From the NCBI GenBank assembly GCA_937891045.1, contig CALBEV010000037.1, forward strand, positions 1 to 26,883: 26,883 bases of DNA, read 5' to 3'. Both the position numbers and the translations under genes were made by a program. Each line of letters opens with the position of its first letter. Position 1 is the stretch's first letter. Origin of the DNA: an uncultured Burkholderiales bacterium. Lineage in GTDB: Bacteria; Pseudomonadota; Gammaproteobacteria; Burkholderiales; Burkholderiaceae. The notes beneath the pieces were generated by a model. It made no database searches. It saw only the letters and a list, made by a program, of their open reading frames with translations, and had not been told where the DNA came from. This document shows, piece by piece, positions 23,319-26,883 of the stretch.

Positions 23319-24524
23319 ATGACCTGGTCTCTCGACTTCATTCAAACCACCGCGGTGGGTGCCATCGCGCTGTTTCTGGGGGTGGCTGTCTTGCGCCGTG
23401 TGCCGGTGCTGCGGCGCTACAACATTCCTGCCGCTGTGGTGGGCGGCTTGGTGATTGCCATCCTGGTGACGATGTCGCGTGAATTCAATCTGGCGACCGT
23501 GAAGTTCGACACCACCTTGCAAGCGCCCTTGATGACCGCGTTTTTCACCTCGATTGGTTTGAGTGCCAGTGTGGGTTTGTTGAAAGCGGGCACCCGTCAA
23601 GCGTTGGTGTTCCTGGCGCTCGCTACTTTTTTGGCGGTCATTCAAAGTCTCATCGGCATGGCCACAGCCGTGGCCTTTGGCCAATCACCCTTACTGGGGG
23701 TGCTCATGGGCCCCGCAGCCCTCACCGGTGGCCCGGCCACCGCCTTGGCCTTCGCGCCGCAGTTTGCTGCAGCAGGTGTCGCGTCGGCGGAATCGGTGGC
23801 GATTGCAGCGGCCATGGCTGGCATCGTCATGGGCGGCTTGGTCGGCGGCCCCATCGTGACGCGCTTGCTGGAGCATCACCAACTGCAAGCCGCAAGCAGC
23901 GCACCGGTTTTGCAAGCTGCGGCCAACCTGCCCGAGCAGGCCAGTCCTGACGAAGAAGGCGACATGTTGACTGCGCTCAAGGGTATCGGCGTGTTGTTGG
24001 TGGCCATGGGCATAGGTGCTTGGCTCAGTGGCGTTATGAAGGGGGCCGATCTGACTCTGCCAGGCTATGTGGGTGCCATGATCATGGGCGCCTTGATTCG
24101 CAACCTGGACGACCAAACCCAGTGGCTGCGCATTCCCCATGCATTGACCGAACGCATGGGTGTGGTTTGCCTGTCCTTGTTTTTAGCGGTGGCCTTGATG
24201 AACCTGAAGCTGTGGGAACTGACAAGCATTGCCGCACCCTTGTTGGTGAACCTGGTCATTCAAGTGGTGGCGGTCGCGGTGTTTTGTTGGTACGTGGTCT
24301 TCAGGGTCATGGGCCGTGATTACGACGCAGCCGTCATGAGTGGCGGCTTCACGGGCTTCATGCTGGGCACCACCGCCAACGCCATGGCCGTCATGCATTC
24401 GGTGGTGCAGCGCTATGGACCCTCGCCACGCGCGTTTTTGGTGGCACCCATCGTGGGTGCCTTCTTCATCGACTTCACCAATGCTTTGCTGATCACGGGC
24501 TGGTTGAACCTGCTGAGTCCCTGA
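23319..24524 (+). CDS. GltS-like sodium/carboxylate symporter
   Basis: A 401-residue integral membrane protein with about ten to twelve hydrophobic segments in two inverted halves; E. coli GltS is also 401 residues. Family features include the re-entrant-loop segments LTGGPATALAF in the first half and GFTGFMLGTTANAMAVM in the second. GltS takes up glutamate with sodium. The first loop reads GGPATA where GltS has GGHGTA, so another carboxylate may be the substrate. The ATG at 23319 has ATAGGA eight bases upstream; the longer frame from 23160 is untranslated leader. It is divergent from the catabolic operon, which makes uptake of that pathway's substrate plausible. Confidence 0.9.
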   Translation: MTWSLDFIQTTAVGAIALFLGVAVLRRVPVLRRYNIPAAVVGGLVIAILVTMSREFNLATVKFDTTLQAPLMTAFFTSIGLSASVGLLKAGTRQALVFLALATFLAVIQSLIGMATAVAFGQSPLLGVLMGPAALTGGPATALAFAPQFAAAGVASAESVAIAAAMAGIVMGGLVGGPIVTRLLEHHQLQAASSAPVLQAAANLPEQASPDEEGDMLTALKGIGVLLVAMGIGAWLSGVMKGADLTLPGYVGAMIMGALIRNLDDQTQWLRIPHALTERMGVVCLSLFLAVALMNLKLWELTSIAAPLLVNLVIQVVAVAVFCWYVVFRVMGRDYDAAVMSGGFTGFMLGTTANAMAVMHSVVQRYGPSPRAFLVAPIVGAFFIDFTNALLITGWLNLLSP

Positions 24525-24707
24525 AGACGATGCCAATTGACAAATCAAAAAACGCTTTATTTTTATAAGGCTATTTTTCATCAAAATGCCCTTCAAGCCA
24601 ATTGCCACTGGGCTTGGAATGTATCGTTGCGACACATAGTGGAAGTACGTAGAGCGAAGCCAAATAGTCACCCTAGAATAATTTCGAGAAGCTGGTTTTT
24701 CACCGAT

Positions 24708-24748
24708 GAGGGATTGAAATGATTGTTCTTGCATAGCTGTTTGGCATC
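24708..24748 (+). other. Intact ribosome site and ATG followed by an in-frame amber codon
   Basis: GAGGG at 24708-24712 is six bases before ATG 24719, an excellent translation start. The frame reads ATG-ATT-GTT-CTT-GCA-TAG-CTG-TTT-GGC-ATC and then continues as the flotillin-like gene at 24749. The TAG at 24734-24736 splits what would be one continuous transmembrane helix (MIVLA-stop-LFGIVVLVVVIAAL). Confidence 0.8.
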
Positions 24749-26332
24749 GTGGTGTTGGTGGTCGTCATAGCGGCCTTGGTCACTTTCCTCAATCATTTCT
24801 ATCGAAAATCCAGTCGAGATGTGGCGATCATTCGCACGGGTTTTGGCGGTCAAAAAACCCTCATTTCGGGCGGATGCCTGTCTTTGCCGTTCCTGCACAA
24901 GATCGATGAAATCAACCTGCGCACCATCCGTGTGGAAGTGCGGCGTGTGGCTGAAAAATCCTTGATCACCGAAGACCGGATGCGGGTCGATGCCGAACTC
25001 GAGTTCTATGTCCGGGTTCAACCCACCATCGAAGGTGTGGCCACTGCTGCCCAGTCTCTGGGCTCCAAAGCGTTCAACCCCGATGGCATGCGCAACTTAT
25101 TAGAAGGTCGTTTCATTGATGCGGTGCAAGCCGTGGCTGCCAGCCGCACCATGGACCAAATTCATGAAAAGCGGTCCTTGTTTGTGTCGGATATCTCCGC
25201 CTTGCTCAAGGACAACTTGGCCGAAAACGGCGTGGTGCTTGACTCCGTCTCCCTGACCCGCTTGGATCAAACTTCCTTTTCTGCACTGGACGAAAACAAC
25301 GCCTTCAATTCTGTTGGTATGCGTCGATTGGCTGAAATCATTGCGGTCAACCGCAAAAAGCGTGTGCAAATCGAGGCCGAGGCCGACATCTCTGTGCGTC
25401 AAACCCAACTCGATGCCACCAAACAGCGCTTGTTGTTGAACCAGCAAGAAGAAGAAGCGCAAATCAACCAGCGCTTGGAATTGGAAAAAGTCAAAGCCCA
25501 CAGCGATGCAGAAAGTGCTCGCTCGCGCGAGGAGTCTCAGGCGGCGACCGAATCAGCCCGCATCTCACGCGAACAAGAAACCCGCATGCGCGAAATTGAA
25601 AAGCAACGCGAGTTGCGCAAGTCTGAAATCGAAGCCCAGCTCAACTCCGAAGTGCGCAAGCTGGAAAGCTCCATCACCTTGTCATCCAAGCAAGCCGAAG
25701 AGGCCCATGCGCAAGCCGCGGCTGAATTGGCCCGCACCGAAGTGATCTTGGCGCAAGAAAAAGTACAAACCGATCGCGAACGTGCCATTGCCGATCGCTC
25801 CCTCGAAATGGCGGTCAAGCGGGTTAAAGAAGCCGGTGAAGTGGCCGAGGCCAATGCCGCAACCGAAGTCACGGTGTTGCTCAAGCGTACCAAGGCCGAA
25901 GCAGAAGCCACCCACACCCGCGCAGCCGCTGAAAAGGCTCGCATGTTGGCCGAATCGGAAGGTTCACGTGCACTGATCGACGCAGAAAACGCACTCAGCC
26001 CGCCTGTGCTTCACATGAAGCTCGAGCAATACCGCCTGGACCGCATGCCCGAAATCATGTCGCACATGATGAAGCCGATTGAAAAAATCGACAGCATCCG
26101 CATCAACCATGTCAGCGGCTTTGGTGCCAGCCAAGGCGGCTCTGGCGGTGGCGCGTCCGACGAGGGTGGTGGTGGTGGCGGCAAACCGCCTGTCACCCAA
26201 GTCATGGACAGCATTTTGGGCATGGCCTTGCAATTGCCTGCGCTCAAAAGCATTGGCGACCAAATCGGTGTCGACTTGTCTGGGTCCATCGATGCTGCCA
26301 GCGGTAAATCGTCGCCCAAGGCTGACAAGTAA
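24749..26332 (+). CDS. Flotillin/YqiK-like SPFH protein, N terminus interrupted by amber codon
   Basis: A 527-residue membrane-scaffold protein resembling E. coli YqiK: a short N-terminal membrane segment, an SPFH/PHB domain (about 20-200, including RTGFGGQKTLISGGCLSLP), a long Ala/Glu-rich coiled coil (about 205-430) and a glycine-rich C-terminal stretch (about 460-475). Flotillins organise membrane microdomains. The natural start appears to be ATG 24719, but TAG is its sixth codon, so only a GTG start at 24749 gives an open frame, and that codon has no Shine-Dalgarno and leaves a shortened helix. Explanations are nonsense mutation, sequencing error (TGG to TAG would fit) or amber readthrough. 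The rest of the gene is undamaged. Confidence 0.88.
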   Translation: MVLVVVIAALVTFLNHFYRKSSRDVAIIRTGFGGQKTLISGGCLSLPFLHKIDEINLRTIRVEVRRVAEKSLITEDRMRVDAELEFYVRVQPTIEGVATAAQSLGSKAFNPDGMRNLLEGRFIDAVQAVAASRTMDQIHEKRSLFVSDISALLKDNLAENGVVLDSVSLTRLDQTSFSALDENNAFNSVGMRRLAEIIAVNRKKRVQIEAEADISVRQTQLDATKQRLLLNQQEEEAQINQRLELEKVKAHSDAESARSREESQAATESARISREQETRMREIEKQRELRKSEIEAQLNSEVRKLESSITLSSKQAEEAHAQAAAELARTEVILAQEKVQTDRERAIADRSLEMAVKRVKEAGEVAEANAATEVTVLLKRTKAEAEATHTRAAAEKARMLAESEGSRALIDAENALSPPVLHMKLEQYRLDRMPEIMSHMMKPIEKIDSIRINHVSGFGASQGGSGGGASDEGGGGGGKPPVTQVMDSILGMALQLPALKSIGDQIGVDLSGSIDAASGKSSPKADK

Positions 26333-26412
26333 GCCTGTAGCCGACCCGTCAATCTCTTTAATTTTTATTTTCCCAACCCAAGAGCAAACTGCTCAATTTC
26401 AGGAGTATCACC

Positions 26413-26883
26413 ATGAGCTTTTCACGTCGCCGTTTTTTGGCTGGAACTGGATCAGCAGGTCTGACCGCACTGGGCGCCACGATCCCCTTCGAGATGGTTT
26501 TGGCACAGGGCGCACCCATCAAATTGGGCTCCATTCTGGACAACTCGGGCAACCTGGATGCCTACGGCAAACCCATGGTGATGGCCACCACTTTGGCCGC
26601 AGAAGAAATCAATGCCGCTGGTGGTTTGCTGGGCCGCAAAATCCAAGTGGTGCAATACGACTCACAGTCTGACATTGCGCTGTACACCAAATACGCTCAG
26701 CAATTGACCCGTGACGACAAGGTGGACGTGACCCACGGCGGCATCACTTCCGCCTCTCGCGAAGCCATTCGTCAAACCTTCCACCGCGCCAACTCACTCT
26801 ACTTCTACAACGTGCTGTACGAAGGTGGTGTCTGCGATCGCAACATTGTGTGTACCGGCACCACACCTGCACAAGCGGTTGAG
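26413..26883 (+). CDS. ABC transporter substrate-binding protein, amide/urea type (cut by window end)
   Basis: The first 157 residues of a type-I periplasmic binding protein; the frame is open to the last base. AGGAG lies seven bases before the ATG. The N terminus SFSRRRFLAG followed by a hydrophobic stretch ending LAQ/GAP is a twin-arginine signal peptide. The mature start IKLGSILDNSGNLDAYGKPM, the segment EEINAAGGLLGRKIQVV and LYEGGVCDRNIVCTG resemble AmiC/FmdD/UrtA receptors for short-chain amides or urea. Transport genes for the same system would be expected downstream. It lies 80 bases after the flotillin-like gene, and a small inverted repeat (GAGCA-AAC-TGCTC, 26382-26394) sits between them. 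Confidence 0.88.
   Translation, partial: MSFSRRRFLAGTGSAGLTALGATIPFEMVLAQGAPIKLGSILDNSGNLDAYGKPMVMATTLAAEEINAAGGLLGRKIQVVQYDSQSDIALYTKYAQQLTRDDKVDVTHGGITSASREAIRQTFHRANSLYFYNVLYEGGVCDRNIVCTGTTPAQAVE

Overview
The window looks like a chromosomal stretch of a Burkholderiales beta-proteobacterium, most likely of the Comamonadaceae type. The reasons are the Bug/TctC-type solute receptor, the gene content, moderately high GC, codon usage rich in TTG, GCC and CAA, and tight ATGA-linked operons. This is an inference from family content, not a database match. I see no rRNA, tRNA, CRISPR array, insertion sequence, phage gene or attachment site, and no gene-free stretch longer than about 300 bases.

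Layout from left to right. (1) 60-2634: a promoter with a perfect 16-bp palindrome, a thiamine-diphosphate enzyme of the acetolactate synthase fold, and a GntR/FCD regulator. (2) 2825-4086: a Crp/Fnr regulator and a small secreted four-cysteine protein. (3) 4171-6397: ahpC-ahpF peroxide defence behind a leader with an inverted repeat and an OxyR-like site. (4) 6416-8694, minus strand: an APH-fold kinase coupled by an ATGA overlap to a divergent enolase paralogue. (5) 8762-11334: a LexA box followed by umuD, a Cho-type GIY-YIG nuclease and umuC, an SOS repair/mutagenesis operon. (6) 11368-14878: acyl-CoA dehydrogenase, a mesaconyl/itaconyl-CoA hydratase-like protein, an EamA transporter and a secreted HExxH protein, tightly packed or overlapping. 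(7) 18524-14913, minus strand: a Tim44-domain protein, a small secreted protein, an FeS (6-4)-type photolyase and a SOUL haem-binding protein. (8) 23169-18687, minus strand: a five-gene catabolic operon (FAD monooxygenase, isocitrate-lyase/PEP-mutase enzyme, isochorismatase-type amidase, arylmalonate-decarboxylase/maleate-isomerase-like protein, Bug receptor), divergent from a GltS-type carrier at 23319-24524. (9) 24719-26332: a flotillin/YqiK-like gene with an in-frame amber codon at codon 6. (10) 26413 to the window end: the start of a Tat-exported ABC receptor for amide- or urea-like solutes.

Functionally the window mixes stress and DNA-damage defence (AhpCF, UmuD-Cho-UmuC, photolyase) with scavenging of organic acids. 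The most unusual items are the kinase plus altered-active-site enolase pair facing an SOS promoter, the AMDase-like protein whose two catalytic-cysteine positions both read as glycine, the flotillin amber codon, and the photolyase that lacks any ATG or GTG start.
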